A stretch of DNA of 64,000 nucleotides, taken from Streptomyces coffeae (GTDB taxonomy: Bacteria > Actinomycetota > Actinomycetes > Streptomycetales > Streptomycetaceae). The position numbers and the translations under genes were made by a program. The stretch lies in assembly GCF_016741875.1 (NCBI RefSeq), contig NZ_JAERRF010000009.1, positions 62,001 to 126,000 of the forward strand, read 5' to 3'. This document shows positions 33,189-41,691 of this stretch, in pieces. Each line of letters starts with the position of its first letter. The stretch's first letter is position 1. The notes under the pieces are model-generated. The model did no database searches. It was not told where the DNA came from and worked only from the letters and a program-made list of their open reading frames with translations.

Positions 33189-34658
33189 TCAACGCTGGTG
33201 CCGGGCCAGCACCTTGGCCCGCACTTCGGCGGGGTAGGCGTGCTCGAAGTTGGAGATCACCTGACGCTCTCCGGGTGCGGGGAGCAGTGCCTCGTGTATC
33301 ACCTTGGTGCCATGCGCGGCGTGCCGCTCTTCGTCGGTGTAGCAGGCGAGCAGCGGCAGGATCGGGCCGCCTTCGAAGTAGACCTTGCGGTCCACGGGGT
33401 GGACCCGGGTGGCCAGTGCCCACATCAAGCCATGCTCGTCGGCGGGATCGATGTCGTCGTCGAGCAGGAACACCTGCGGCAGGCAGTGGCCGAACTTGGT
33501 CGAGAAGACGGTCTCGCCGACCCGGCGGGCGAACTCCTCGGGCGTGGTGCCGGGCAGTTGGTCACGCCAGTCGGAGGGCACGGTCACCGCATACCAGTGG
33601 CCGGCGCTGTACATCGAGCCCCAGACGGTGGTGACCGGAAGGCCCGCTGCGCGCAGCGCGGCCAGTGCGCCGACGGCCATGCCGATGGTCTGCGAGGTGT
33701 GGCACTCGTCGACGGGTGTGCCTTCCGCGACCATGGGCCAGATCGGGTCATCGCGGTAGGTGATCGCCTCAACGCTGTAGACCGGCTGGAGGCTCGTTTC
33801 GGTCGGAATGTAGCCTGCGTATTCGCCGAACGGCCCCTCGACGCCGGAGCGTTCGATGGAGAGGTGTCCCTCGATGACGATCTCGGCACTGGCGGGGACC
33901 AGGAGATCCGACAGTTCGGCCTTGACCACCTTGAGCGGTTCATCGATCAGTGCGCCGATGTAGTCGGCCTCGTTGACATTGTCGGGCAGCGGGACACCGC
34001 CGATGAACGGAATGGCCGGGTCGCCGCCCTGCACCAGGGCGTACGGCATGGGCTTGCCGAGGTCGACCCACTGCTGCCAGACCTGGGCGATGTGCTGAGG
34101 GTGCATGACGAGGCCGGTCATGTGCTTGCCGTCGACCATCATGATCCGGGCGATGGACCAGTTGGTCCACGAACCGTCCGGGGTCTGGGCGATGATCACG
34201 CCGTAGGTGTTGGCGTAGCGGTTGCCGTCCCCCTGGTGCACGAACGGCACCGGGAAACGGGTCAGGTCCGCGTCATCGCCAAGCAGCACGTTCTGCTTGA
34301 CTTCGGCCTCCTCGCGGCTGACTGTCTTCGGGGGGATGCCGGGGCGGTGCCAGGTGTCGACCAGGCGGTCCACCACATCCCGACCGGTGGCCTCCGGCGG
34401 AAGGCCAACGCTCAGCGCGACGCGGGCGAAGGGCTTGTCCGGGGCAGCGCTCAGCGCGGCCGGCGAGCCCAACAGGCGGAAGCCGTCCTCGACGCCGCTC
34501 ACCTTCTGAAACAGCGGTGCGGGAAGGCGGCGCTCAACGCTGTAGCGCGTATGCGCGGCGGCTTCCAGGTTCCAGTCGACCTCCGTATCGATTCGATCGA
34601 GGTCGCCCATACCTTCCAGTGCCGCAATGTGTTCGCGCAGATCCGAAGGGTGACGCAT
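33189..34658 (-). CDS. UbiD-family (prFMN-dependent) aromatic acid decarboxylase
   Basis: The 489-aa UbiD protein has DLREHIAALEGMGDL at the N-terminus, the prFMN/metal region NWSIARIMMVDGKHMTGLVM, the catalytic-region segment EGPFGEYAGYIPTE (Glu), and WPMVAEGTPVDECHTSQTIG. It reversibly decarboxylates phenolic or heteroaromatic acids; vanillate to guaiacol or 4-hydroxybenzoate to phenol are candidate reactions. No VdcD small subunit gene was found nearby. RBS AGGAGG before ATG 34658. A MarR gene is divergent. Confidence 0.9.
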   Translation of the reverse strand: MRHPSDLREHIAALEGMGDLDRIDTEVDWNLEAAAHTRYSVERRLPAPLFQKVSGVEDGFRLLGSPAALSAAPDKPFARVALSVGLPPEATGRDVVDRLVDTWHRPGIPPKTVSREEAEVKQNVLLGDDADLTRFPVPFVHQGDGNRYANTYGVIIAQTPDGSWTNWSIARIMMVDGKHMTGLVMHPQHIAQVWQQWVDLGKPMPYALVQGGDPAIPFIGGVPLPDNVNEADYIGALIDEPLKVVKAELSDLLVPASAEIVIEGHLSIERSGVEGPFGEYAGYIPTETSLQPVYSVEAITYRDDPIWPMVAEGTPVDECHTSQTIGMAVGALAALRAAGLPVTTVWGSMYSAGHWYAVTVPSDWRDQLPGTTPEEFARRVGETVFSTKFGHCLPQVFLLDDDIDPADEHGLMWALATRVHPVDRKVYFEGGPILPLLACYTDEERHAAHGTKVIHEALLPAPGERQVISNFEHAYPAEVRAKVLARHQR

Positions 34659-34677
34659 ATTGAGTCCTCCTAAATAT

Positions 34678-34702
34678 CAGCACACGTAATGTTGGTGTGC
34701 TG
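34678..34702. promoter_or_regulatory. MarR operator candidate between ubiD and marR
   Basis: CAGCACAC (34678-34685) and GTGTGCTG (34695-34702) form a perfect 8-bp inverted repeat with a 9-base spacer. It is 20 bases from the ubiD start and 90 bases from the MarR start, well placed to control both. Confidence 0.65.
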
Positions 34703-34792
34703 AATGTCAGCGTACGTCGAATGGTTGCCTTGGGCAACCCGATGTCGTGTGTCAGGATCTTCATCCCGCCCCTGGAACGGAGTCCGTAGACC

Positions 34793-35215
34793 ATGCGCGT
34801 CCAGCCGCTCGACGACACCCCCATGCACCTGCTGCGCCGTGCGCTTCAGAGGGCCACAGCGGCATGGCAGACGGAGGTGCCCGAGCTCACTGCCCCGCAG
34901 TACGCGACGCTCAGCGTGCTCGCGGAGCATCCCGGGATCGACCAGTCCGCGCTCGCTCAGGCAACGGCCATTGACCGCTCCACCATGACGGCCCTGCTGG
35001 ACCGGCTTTCCTCGCGCGGCTGGCTGGTCCGCGAAACCGACCCGGCCAACCGAAGGCGCCATATTGTCCGTATCACCCCGGAAGGCCGTGCACTCCTGGA
35101 TGATCTGGAGCCCGCGGTCAGGCGTGTGAACCAGTGGACCTTCGATCAAATCGACAAGGAGAGGGTTCCCGCACTGCTCCCGCTGCTCCGCGACCTGGCC
35201 GGCATCAAGCCTTGA
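34793..35215 (+). CDS. MarR-family transcriptional regulator
   Basis: The 140-aa protein has the full MarR plan: a dimer helix, LTAPQYATLSVLAEHPGIDQS, recognition helix AIDRSTMTALLDRLSSRGWL, wing ETDPANRRRHIVRITPEG and a C-terminal dimer helix. It is divergent from the UbiD decarboxylase gene and probably represses ubiD-ubiX until a phenolic ligand binds. ATG 34793 follows GGAACGGAG. Confidence 0.92.
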   Translation: MRVQPLDDTPMHLLRRALQRATAAWQTEVPELTAPQYATLSVLAEHPGIDQSALAQATAIDRSTMTALLDRLSSRGWLVRETDPANRRRHIVRITPEGRALLDDLEPAVRRVNQWTFDQIDKERVPALLPLLRDLAGIKP

Positions 35216-35345
35216 GAGCGTGTCCTACCCGGTCAGTTTGAGGTAGCGCCCCTAGCGGCAGAGGGTTGCGGCGAGGCCGAGAAAGGCCGTTACGCGGGTG
35301 GCGCTCGTAGCGAGATGGCAGGCCGCCCTGCGGGCGCACCCGTGC
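35216..35345 (-). mobile_element. Remnant of an IS5-family transposase (C-terminus and end)
   Basis: On the minus strand the frame VTAFLGLAATLCR-stop-GRYLKLTG-stop matches the usual C-terminus of Streptomyces IS5-type transposases (FLGLAAALTCYKRLVKLT), with an internal stop. An adjoining frame gives RYERHPRN. The fragment abuts the MarR stop codon with GAGCGTGTCCTA, a probable IS end. Everything upstream of the last 50 residues is missing. Confidence 0.6.
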
Positions 35346-35393
35346 CGGCGGCAGCAGAGGTCTGGCAATCTCGCCGGTCGTCCGGGCGTCACG

Positions 35394-36152
35394 TCAGTGC
35401 AACAGACCTCCTCCGTCGCACACAAGTGACTGGCCAGTGACCAACTTGGCGTCCGGCGAGGCGAGGTAGGCGACCAGACCAGCGAAGTCCTCAGGAGTGA
35501 CGAACTCGCCGATCGCCTGTTGAGCCATCGTCCGTTGGAACACGTCGTCACCGGAATGCGCGCGGGTGCCTGGGGTGGCCACCTGGGCAGGCAGTACGGC
35601 GTTGACGGTGATGCGGTACTCGCCGAGCTCCCGCGCCATCACCCGGGTCATGCCCAGTAGGGCGCCCTTGCTGGCGACATAGCCGATCTGGCCCGGGGAG
35701 CCGGTGAAGAAGGTGCGGGAGGCGATGTTGATGATGCGGCCGCGATGCGAGCTTTCCCGCAGATAGGGGAAGCATGCCTGAACCAGCAAGAGCGCACCAA
35801 CGGCGTTGACGTCGTAGAAGCGGTGCAACTCCTCGGGGGTGGCGTCAAGGAGACTCGCCCGGCCCGAGAGGAGTCCGGCGTTGTTGACCAGGATGTCGAC
35901 GCCGCCCAGGGCGCCGACGATGTCGGTGATGGCTGCACGGATCGCAACGGGGTTGGTGACGTCGCAGGTCCATGGGGTGACCGAGCCCGGGAGGTTGTCG
36001 TTGGCGGGCGCGGTGCCGTTGGGGGTTTCCTTGATGTCGAGGGCGGCGACTGCGCAGCCGTCCGCAGCGAGACGGCGCCCGATCGCCTTGCCAAGCCCGT
36101 CGGCCGCACCGGTGACGACGGCGACCGTGTCGGCCAGGGGCAGGGTGTTCAC
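35394..36152 (-). CDS. Short-chain dehydrogenase/reductase
   Basis: The 252-aa SDR has VVTGAADGLGKAIGR, LVNNAG, the catalytic IGYVASKGALLG (Tyr, Lys) and ITVNAVLPAQVATP, ending LVCDGGGLLH. The GTG start at 36152 overlaps the TAG of the isomerase stump, so it was once the last gene of a galC-hydrolase-isomerase-SDR block. A fragment of a second copy sits at 16849. The substrate is unknown; an aromatic-derived alcohol or ring-cleavage product is possible. Confidence 0.85.
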   Translation of the reverse strand: MNTLPLADTVAVVTGAADGLGKAIGRRLAADGCAVAALDIKETPNGTAPANDNLPGSVTPWTCDVTNPVAIRAAITDIVGALGGVDILVNNAGLLSGRASLLDATPEELHRFYDVNAVGALLLVQACFPYLRESSHRGRIINIASRTFFTGSPGQIGYVASKGALLGMTRVMARELGEYRITVNAVLPAQVATPGTRAHSGDDVFQRTMAQQAIGEFVTPEDFAGLVAYLASPDAKLVTGQSLVCDGGGLLH

Positions 36153-36396
36153 TACTTCCGCTCCTGTGGGTGGGTGGCGAGCGCTGCGACGGAGATGTCC
36201 GTCCACCTCCATATCGGCAGCGAGGCCAGAACTTCGTGTACACGGTCGGAACGTCGGGATGAGACAGCCCGGTCACCGCCCGGCCGGCGATCCGGGCGCC
36301 CGGATAGATCGGGCACAGCTCCGGTCCGAGCAGGCCGCGCCGGCCATGGCCTCATACGCGGGGGCTACCCGCTCTTGGCCGGCACGGCGACGTCTG
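36152..36396 (-). pseudogene. Deletion scar: galC fragment joined to a muconolactone-isomerase fragment
   Basis: On the minus strand, 36396 to about 36257 encodes AKSG, then (after frame breaks) GRRGLLGPELCPIYPGARIA and GRAVTGLSHP, matching GalC residues 25-65. It then passes directly into VHEVLASLPIWRWTDISVAA and LATHPQERK, the C-terminus of the isomerase family. The intact block at 15107-16852 has the same two genes separated by an alpha/beta hydrolase. The rest of galC, the hydrolase and most of the isomerase are deleted here. Confidence 0.8.
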
Positions 36397-36397
36397 G

Positions 36398-37420
36398 TCA
36401 CAAGTCCAAGACCAACCGACTACCTTTCACGCGGGAAACGCAGATCATCATGGTGTCGTTCGCGGCGCGTTCTTCCGCGGTGAGCAGGGAGTCCCGGTTG
36501 TCGACTTCGCCCTCGAGCACCTCGGTCTCGCAGGAGCCGCAGATCCCCTCCTGGCACGAGGAGAGAACCCACAGGCCGGCGTCCTCCACCGCCTTCAGAA
36601 TCGAGACATCCGCCGGCACGGTCAGGGTGATGCCGGACCTGCGGCATTCGACCTCGATCGGCTGGTCGGCGCCCGTTGCCGCGGCTGGTACGGCGTCAGC
36701 GAACCGCTCCACGTGCAAAGATCCGGACGGCCAGGCGGCGCAGCCTGACTCGACGGCTTCGATCAGTCCCACCGAACCGCAGCAATACACCAGCGTCGAC
36801 GGCGTCGGCTCCCCAAGGATGGCCGCCAGGTCGAGCGTGCCCGGTTCGTCGCTGGGCTGGACTGTCACTCGGTCGCCGTAGGCCTTGAGTTCGTCGAGGA
36901 AGGCCATCGAACCGCGCGAACGGCCGCTGTAGTACAGGGCCCAGTCGGCTCCTTCGGCGTCCGCCTCGGCGATCATCGGGAGCAATGGGCTGATCCCGAT
37001 GCCTCCCGCGATGAACACATACCGCGGTACGGAATGCAGCGGGAAATTGTTCCGGGGGCCACGGATCCGCAGCTCGGCACCCTCGTGGGCGTGATCATGA
37101 ATCCACTCGGACCCACCACGGCTCCGCGGCTCGCGCAGCACGCCGATGCGCCACGTCGTGCGGTCATCGACCGGACCGCAGAGCGAATACTGCCGTACCA
37201 GGCCGTTGGGCAGCACGACGTCGATGTGGGCGCCGGGGGCCCACGCGGGCAGCGGCTCACCCGAAGCCAGTCCGAATTCCAGCGAGAGAACCCCATCCGA
37301 TTCCGCACGCCGCGATCGGACGATGACATCGCCGTCGAATTCAACTCGCATACGGGACACGGTCGATATGCCTGCGGGTGCGGTCGCGGTGGCGGCGGGC
37401 GGCCCCGTCACGTCGGTCAT
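36398..37420 (-). CDS. VanB-like ferredoxin-type oxidoreductase (phthalate dioxygenase reductase family)
   Basis: The 340-aa protein has an FMN/FAD domain (RQYSLCGP), an NAD domain (FIAGGIGISPLLPM, VYCCGSVGLIEAV) and a C-terminal plant-type [2Fe-2S] domain with CQEGICGSC and a later Cys in MMICVSR. This is the order of vanillate demethylase reductase VanB. No Rieske oxygenase (VanA) is in the window, so its electron acceptor is unknown. ATG 37420 is preceded by GGGAGAGG; TTG at 37435 is an alternative. It precedes the galC scar and the SDR on the same strand. Confidence 0.88.
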   Translation of the reverse strand: MTDVTGPPAATATAPAGISTVSRMRVEFDGDVIVRSRRAESDGVLSLEFGLASGEPLPAWAPGAHIDVVLPNGLVRQYSLCGPVDDRTTWRIGVLREPRSRGGSEWIHDHAHEGAELRIRGPRNNFPLHSVPRYVFIAGGIGISPLLPMIAEADAEGADWALYYSGRSRGSMAFLDELKAYGDRVTVQPSDEPGTLDLAAILGEPTPSTLVYCCGSVGLIEAVESGCAAWPSGSLHVERFADAVPAAATGADQPIEVECRRSGITLTVPADVSILKAVEDAGLWVLSSCQEGICGSCETEVLEGEVDNRDSLLTAEERAANDTMMICVSRVKGSRLVLDL

Positions 37421-37484
37421 TTCCTCTCCCAGCAATCAGGCGGCCGCAATGGCGACACACCGTCATCTGCGGCAACGAAAATGA

Positions 37485-37574
37485 CATTAGTGATCTGGGA
37501 AAGGCGCGATAACTCGCGGATGACGGCACTTCGGTCTGCGATGAGTCGCGGCCTGCGTACGTCATGTGTCGCAC
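37485..37574 (-). promoter_or_regulatory. vanB-like gene promoter with GWCANNTGWC box
   Basis: On the minus strand GTGCGACACATGACG (37574-37560) precedes CTAATG (37490-37485) by 84 bp. The core GACACATGAC is a 10-bp near palindrome. The -10 deviates from CTAGCG, so this is one of the weaker members of the set. The leader is about 60 nt. Confidence 0.55.
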
Positions 37575-37719
37575 GAGCTCTCACCGCGGGCCGCGCCGCC
37601 CGCTGTTGGCTCGTCGGCGTACGATCGGCTCCCCCACTGCTGCGCAGCGAAACTGGGTAATCAACATACAGGCAGCGCCACAGCACCCGAGCCGGCCCTC
37701 CATAGCGCGGGCATTTCCT

Positions 37720-37809
37720 CTGCGTCATTTGACCTGCCCTAAAACCGGTCATGCCGCCGAGAGAGCTCAGTCATTGGACGGTGTTCCGCTCCGCAGCCTT
37801 TCCCTACCG
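37720..37809 (+). promoter_or_regulatory. couT-like gene promoter with GWCANNTGWC box
   Basis: CTGCGTCATTTGACC (37720-37734) lies 84 bp before CTACCG (37804-37809). Most of the interval is also similar to the couO-like promoter, including GTGTTCCGC and TTTCCCTA. A second GTCATTGGAC near 37771 may be an extra site. Nothing else is recognised in the 591-bp gap 37421-38011. Confidence 0.72.
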
Positions 37810-38011
37810 TTGCCCCACTGAGTCGGTAGGGCGTGAGTAAGCCCAACAAGGCCCGAATCAGTGAACCGCGTCCATCAGGCCGAGGACCCGGGACATGCCG
37901 ACCCCGGGTAAGAAGCGGCATGGCCACCACGCGCACGACCGCTGTCGACCTTCCGACACACACCCTCTGCCGGTACTGGCCGGGTAGTCCCCGCTCGACG
38001 AGGAGTGACGT

Positions 38012-39409
38012 ATGACCGCTCGCAAGCTCACCACAGAACCCCCGCCCCCCATACGGAGGAAGGCCGGCCGGGTGGCCCTGGCCAGCTACATCGGCACCAC
38101 CATCGAGTGGTACGACTTCTTCATCTACGGAATCGCCGCCACGCTGGTGTTCCCCACCCAGTTCTTTCCCGGGCTCTCCGGATTCGGCGGCACACTGGCT
38201 TCACTCGGCACCTTCGCCGTGGGCTTTGTCGCCCGCCCTCTCGGCGGCGTGATCATGGGCCACTTCGGCGACCGCGTCGGCCGCAAATCGATGCTCGTGG
38301 TCTCCCTCCTCATCATGGGACTGGCCACCACGCTCATCGGGCTGGTGCCCACCTACGCCTCCATCGGCATCTGGGCGCCGATCCTGCTCATAGTCTTCCG
38401 ACTCGCGCAGGGCGCCGGAGTCGGCGGCGAGTGGGCCGGTGCGGTCCTCATGTCCGTGGAAAACGCACCACCCAAGCGACGCTCGCTCTACGGCTGTTTC
38501 CCGCAGCTGGGACTGCCAACGGGCATCTTGCTCTCCCAGCTCGCGTTTCTCATTCTCACCAGCGCCATGTCTCCCGAATCTTTCGTGACGTGGGGGTGGC
38601 GGATCGCCTTCTTGGCCAGTGCCGTGCTCATCATCGTCGGACTCGTCATCCGCCTGTCGATCGAGGAGAGCGCCGAATTCCAGCGTGTCAGGGACGCGGG
38701 CGAGATCGCGCGCATGCCCGTGGTCGAGGTCTTCCGCCACACTCCCCTGCAACTGCTCGTTGGCGGCCTCGCCTCGATTGCCGGTCCGGCCTTGGGGTAC
38801 CTGGTGTCGGTTTACATGGTCCAGTACGGAACGACCCAACTGAAGCTGCCGACCACGACGATGCTGACAATCCTCGTGGGAGTCAGCGTGGCCTGGATCC
38901 TGATGATGCTTGCTGCCGGCCTTTCCGGCGACATCTTCGGCCGCAAAGCCACGTTCCTCACCGGCACCGTCCTGGCCGTGCTCTGGGCATTTCCCTTGTT
39001 CGCACTCGTCAACACGGGAAGTGTGCCGCTGATCGTCGTCGCCCTCTTGGTGATCACCGCCGCAAACGCGATCATGGCCGGCCCGCAGCCGGCACTGATC
39101 ACCGAGATGTTCCCGATCCGACTCCGCTACAGCGGCGCCACGATCTGCTACACGGTGGGCTCCATCGTCGGTGGCGGTGTCACTCCTCTCCTCGCCACCG
39201 CCTGGTTCGCCAAGTTCGGCACGTCCCACGCCGTCTCGCTGCTCATAGCCGGAGTTGCTGTGATCAGTATGCTGGCCATCCTGCCCGCAAAGCACCGGCT
39301 ACTGCGCGCCGAGGAGAACCCTCCCGCACCCGCTGCCTCGGTACCGAGCGGAGCGGGCGCGGACCAGCCTTCCGCCGGGGGCCCCGTCACCAACAGCAGC
39401 ACTGCCTGA
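38012..39409 (+). CDS. MFS transporter, metabolite:H+ symporter (MHS) family, probable hydroxycinnamate/aromatic acid importer
   Basis: The 465-aa protein has 12 predicted membrane helices. The N-terminus YIGTTIEWYDFFIYGIAATL and GHFGDRVGRKSMLV (the loop 2-3 motif) are typical of MHS/ShiA-like symporters. It resembles CouT of the rhodococcal phenylpropenoid cluster, and the neighbouring side-chain genes support aromatic acid uptake. ATG 38012 has GAGGAGTG upstream. It converges with the MaoC gene across a strong terminator. Confidence 0.88.
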   Translation: MTARKLTTEPPPPIRRKAGRVALASYIGTTIEWYDFFIYGIAATLVFPTQFFPGLSGFGGTLASLGTFAVGFVARPLGGVIMGHFGDRVGRKSMLVVSLLIMGLATTLIGLVPTYASIGIWAPILLIVFRLAQGAGVGGEWAGAVLMSVENAPPKRRSLYGCFPQLGLPTGILLSQLAFLILTSAMSPESFVTWGWRIAFLASAVLIIVGLVIRLSIEESAEFQRVRDAGEIARMPVVEVFRHTPLQLLVGGLASIAGPALGYLVSVYMVQYGTTQLKLPTTTMLTILVGVSVAWILMMLAAGLSGDIFGRKATFLTGTVLAVLWAFPLFALVNTGSVPLIVVALLVITAANAIMAGPQPALITEMFPIRLRYSGATICYTVGSIVGGGVTPLLATAWFAKFGTSHAVSLLIAGVAVISMLAILPAKHRLLRAEENPPAPAASVPSGAGADQPSAGGPVTNSSTA

Positions 39410-39419
39410 TCCACTGGCC

Positions 39420-39455
39420 GAGCCCGGCCTCCGGCATCAGCCGGAGGCCGGGCTC
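39420..39455. terminator. Bidirectional terminator between convergent genes
   Basis: GAGCCCGGCCTCCGG (39420-39434) and CCGGAGGCCGGGCTC (39441-39455) form a perfect 15-bp stem with a CATCAG loop, between the transporter (+) and the MaoC hydratase (-). A short T-run follows on the plus strand. Confidence 0.9.
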
Positions 39456-39465
39456 AGGGTTTCTC

Positions 39466-39930
39466 CTACACGTACTGGCGGATCAGGACCGTCGCGACGC
39501 AGGCAGGCTTCGGCTCGTTCTCGACGGTGAACGTCATAGTGATGGTGAGCTGGACACCACCCTTGATCTCGGCGACCTCGTCCAGGACCGCGCCGGCGCG
39601 CAGGCGACTGCCGACGGGTACCGGGGACGGGAACCGAACCCGCTGGCACCCGTAATTGACACCCATACCGAACCCGGAGAGCTCGATGATCTCGGGGAGC
39701 AACCGGGGCACGAGCGACAGCGTGAGGTACCCGTGCGCAATGGGGCCACCGAAGGGCCCCTCCGCGGCCCGCTCGGGATCCACATGGATCCACTGATGGT
39801 CGCCGGTGGCGTCGGCGAACTGGTTCACCGCCTCCTGGGTGACCTCGTACCAGTCGCTGTGCCCCAGCTCCTCGCCGAGGGGAAGGTCACGGACACCCTC
39901 AACGCCCTTGACAGCAATGGCGGCAGGCAT
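39466..39930 (-). CDS. MaoC-family enoyl-CoA hydratase (CouM-like)
   Basis: The 154-aa hot-dog-fold protein has the hydratase motif FADATGDHQWIHVDPERA (Asp and His), then GPFGGPIAHGYLTLSL and MGVNYGCQRVRFPSPVPVGS. It would hydrate hydroxycinnamoyl-CoA to the beta-hydroxyacyl-CoA. It follows the SDR by 2 bases. The pair matches CouM-CouN in the rhodococcal phenylpropenoid route. Start at 39930. Confidence 0.87.
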   Translation of the reverse strand: MPAAIAVKGVEGVRDLPLGEELGHSDWYEVTQEAVNQFADATGDHQWIHVDPERAAEGPFGGPIAHGYLTLSLVPRLLPEIIELSGFGMGVNYGCQRVRFPSPVPVGSRLRAGAVLDEVAEIKGGVQLTITMTFTVENEPKPACVATVLIRQYV

Positions 39931-39932
39931 GG

Positions 39933-40835
39933 TCACACCCCCTCGATCTCGAGCGGTGCGGGCTTGAAGTCCTGAAGCCGACCGGCATATGCACCGGCGA
40001 ACAGCTCGCCGACCGACTTCGTCGTCCATCCCCCGGAGCGGAACTGCTCGGCGACTTCGGTCGGATGCGTCCACAGCGCTATACGGTCGCCACCGGCGGC
40101 GATGGCCTGTCCGGTCACGTGGCTCGATTCCTGCGAGGCCAGATACACAATCACCGGTGCGACGTCGTCGGTCGTACCGAGACCGCGTCGGCGCGCGGGC
40201 TCCGGGACCGGCTCTCCGGCTTCGGCCTTCGCCACCAGTTCGCCAAGCCCCGGAATGGTGGCGACCATGCGGGTCAGAGCCGTGGGCACGATCGCATTGA
40301 CGGTCACCCCCAGCTTGGCCGTCTCAACGGCCCACGTACGCATCATGGCGACGATGGCGCCCTTCGATGCCGAGTACGCGGTCTGCCCGAAACTCGCCCG
40401 CTGCCCGGCGGGGGAACCCACCAGGATCAGTCGGCCTCCGTCTCCCTGCTCGCGGAAGCGGGCCACAGCTGCCCTCCCGCAGGTAAAGGTGCCCCGAAGG
40501 TGACTGTTGACCACGAGGTCGAAGTCCTCGTCAGTGGTGTTGCGCAGCGTCTTGTCCCGGAGAGCGCCGGCGTTGGTGACCATGACATCGAGTCGGCCGA
40601 AGTCCTCGACCGCCCGCTGCACGAGCGCATCGGCGACGTCCGAGCCGCCCACGGCGCCGATGTGCGTCACGGCAGCGCCACCGGCGTCCGTGATCGACTG
40701 CGCTGTCTCCTCGGCGGCATCGCCGTCCAGATCGTTGACCACCACGGCGGCACCTGCCGCAGCGAGTGCTCGGGCGTACGCCCGGCCCAGACCGCGACCG
40801 GAACCCGTGACTACGGCAACCCTGCCGTCGAGCAT
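39933..40835 (-). CDS. SDR beta-hydroxyacyl-CoA dehydrogenase (CouN-like)
   Basis: The 300-aa SDR has VAVVTGSGRGLGRAYA, VTNAGALRDKTL, the catalytic TAYSASKGAIVAM and VTNAG variants of the fatty-acid beta-oxidation branch (like the dehydrogenase part of peroxisomal MFE). A C-terminal extension reads SGGWTTKSVGELF. It would oxidise the 3-hydroxyacyl-CoA made by the MaoC hydratase to the beta-ketoacyl-CoA. RBS GAGGAGG precedes ATG 40835. Confidence 0.87.
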   Translation of the reverse strand: MLDGRVAVVTGSGRGLGRAYARALAAAGAAVVVNDLDGDAAEETAQSITDAGGAAVTHIGAVGGSDVADALVQRAVEDFGRLDVMVTNAGALRDKTLRNTTDEDFDLVVNSHLRGTFTCGRAAVARFREQGDGGRLILVGSPAGQRASFGQTAYSASKGAIVAMMRTWAVETAKLGVTVNAIVPTALTRMVATIPGLGELVAKAEAGEPVPEPARRRGLGTTDDVAPVIVYLASQESSHVTGQAIAAGGDRIALWTHPTEVAEQFRSGGWTTKSVGELFAGAYAGRLQDFKPAPLEIEGV

Positions 40836-40874
40836 GTTGTGCCTCCTCGGATGAGCTGTGCGGATCCTTCCTGA

Positions 40875-40964
40875 CGCTACGAGGCCGCTGGTGGGAGGAG
40901 GTATCTACTGATGACGGCACCTGTGTTCGCTTCCGTCGTATGCGACGTAGGACATTTGTCGTGT
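40875..40964 (-). promoter_or_regulatory. couN-like operon promoter with GWCANNTGWC box
   Basis: On the minus strand ACACGACAAATGTCC (40964-40950) lies 84 bp before GTAGCG (40880-40875). The core GACAAATGTC is a perfect 10-bp palindrome. The inferred transcript leader before the SDR start is about 38 nt. Confidence 0.68.
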
Positions 40965-40982
40965 CCCCTGCACTGATCGGTG

Positions 40983-41651
40983 CTAGGAGCGAACGAGTCC
41001 CTGGCGCACCGCGACAAGCGCGGCCTGGGTCCGGGAGGTCAGCTGAAGCTTGCGCAACACATTGCTCACGTGCGTGCGCGCGGTGCGTTCGCTGATCACT
41101 AGTTCGTCGGCGATCTCCTGGTTGGATCGGCCCTCCGCGACGAGGATGAGTACATCGCGCTCACGGCTGGTGAGAGAGTTCAGCCCGGTGGGAGGCAGAA
41201 CCACCTCCTGGGCGAGTTGCCGGGCCACGACGGGGTCGAGAAACACCTCGCCGTTGACGGCCGCTCTGACGGCAGCAACGACCTCACTGGCCTCGGCGTC
41301 CTTGAGGAGGTACCCCGAGGCGCCTTTGCCGAGGGCGGCATGCACGCGCTCCATTTCTCCGAAGCTGGTCAGTACGACGACCCGGACTCCGGGGTAGCGG
41401 CTGGTGATGTGTGCCGTGGCCGCCACACCGTCCATCTTGGGCATGACGAGGTCGATCAGGACGACATCCGGCAGTTCGCAGTGAGCGGAGGCAGCACCAA
41501 GCTTGTCGAGGGCGTCTTGACCATTGACGGCTTCACCCACCACTTCGATGTCGCCGAGGACCTCGAGGTAGGCGCGGATGCCCCGCCGAACGACAGCGTG
41601 GTCGTCCACGATCAGCACCCGGGTACGCGTAGTCAGGGTGTCGGGGCTCAT
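40983..41651 (-). CDS. NarL/FixJ-type response regulator
   Basis: The 222-aa protein has a receiver domain (VLIVDDHAVVRRG; phospho-acceptor Asp in DVVLIDLVMPKMDG; Lys in GYLLKDAEA) and a LuxR-type HTH (LTSRERDVLILVAEGRSNQE, then ISERTARTHVSNVLRKL). It is 40 bases downstream of the histidine kinase on the same strand. Its position inside the aromatic island makes it the best candidate to bind the shared GWCANNTGWC boxes. That assignment is inference. Confidence 0.93.
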   Translation of the reverse strand: MSPDTLTTRTRVLIVDDHAVVRRGIRAYLEVLGDIEVVGEAVNGQDALDKLGAASAHCELPDVVLIDLVMPKMDGVAATAHITSRYPGVRVVVLTSFGEMERVHAALGKGASGYLLKDAEASEVVAAVRAAVNGEVFLDPVVARQLAQEVVLPPTGLNSLTSRERDVLILVAEGRSNQEIADELVISERTARTHVSNVLRKLQLTSRTQAALVAVRQGLVRS

Positions 41652-41691
41652 GAGCTCTCCGCAGGATGTGAGACCGGGGCCGGGGATATCC

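Noticed and set aside
37421..38011. A small gene or ncRNA in the 591-bp gap
   Set aside because: Frames lack RBS and similarity, and the gap is already explained by two divergent promoters of the shared type.
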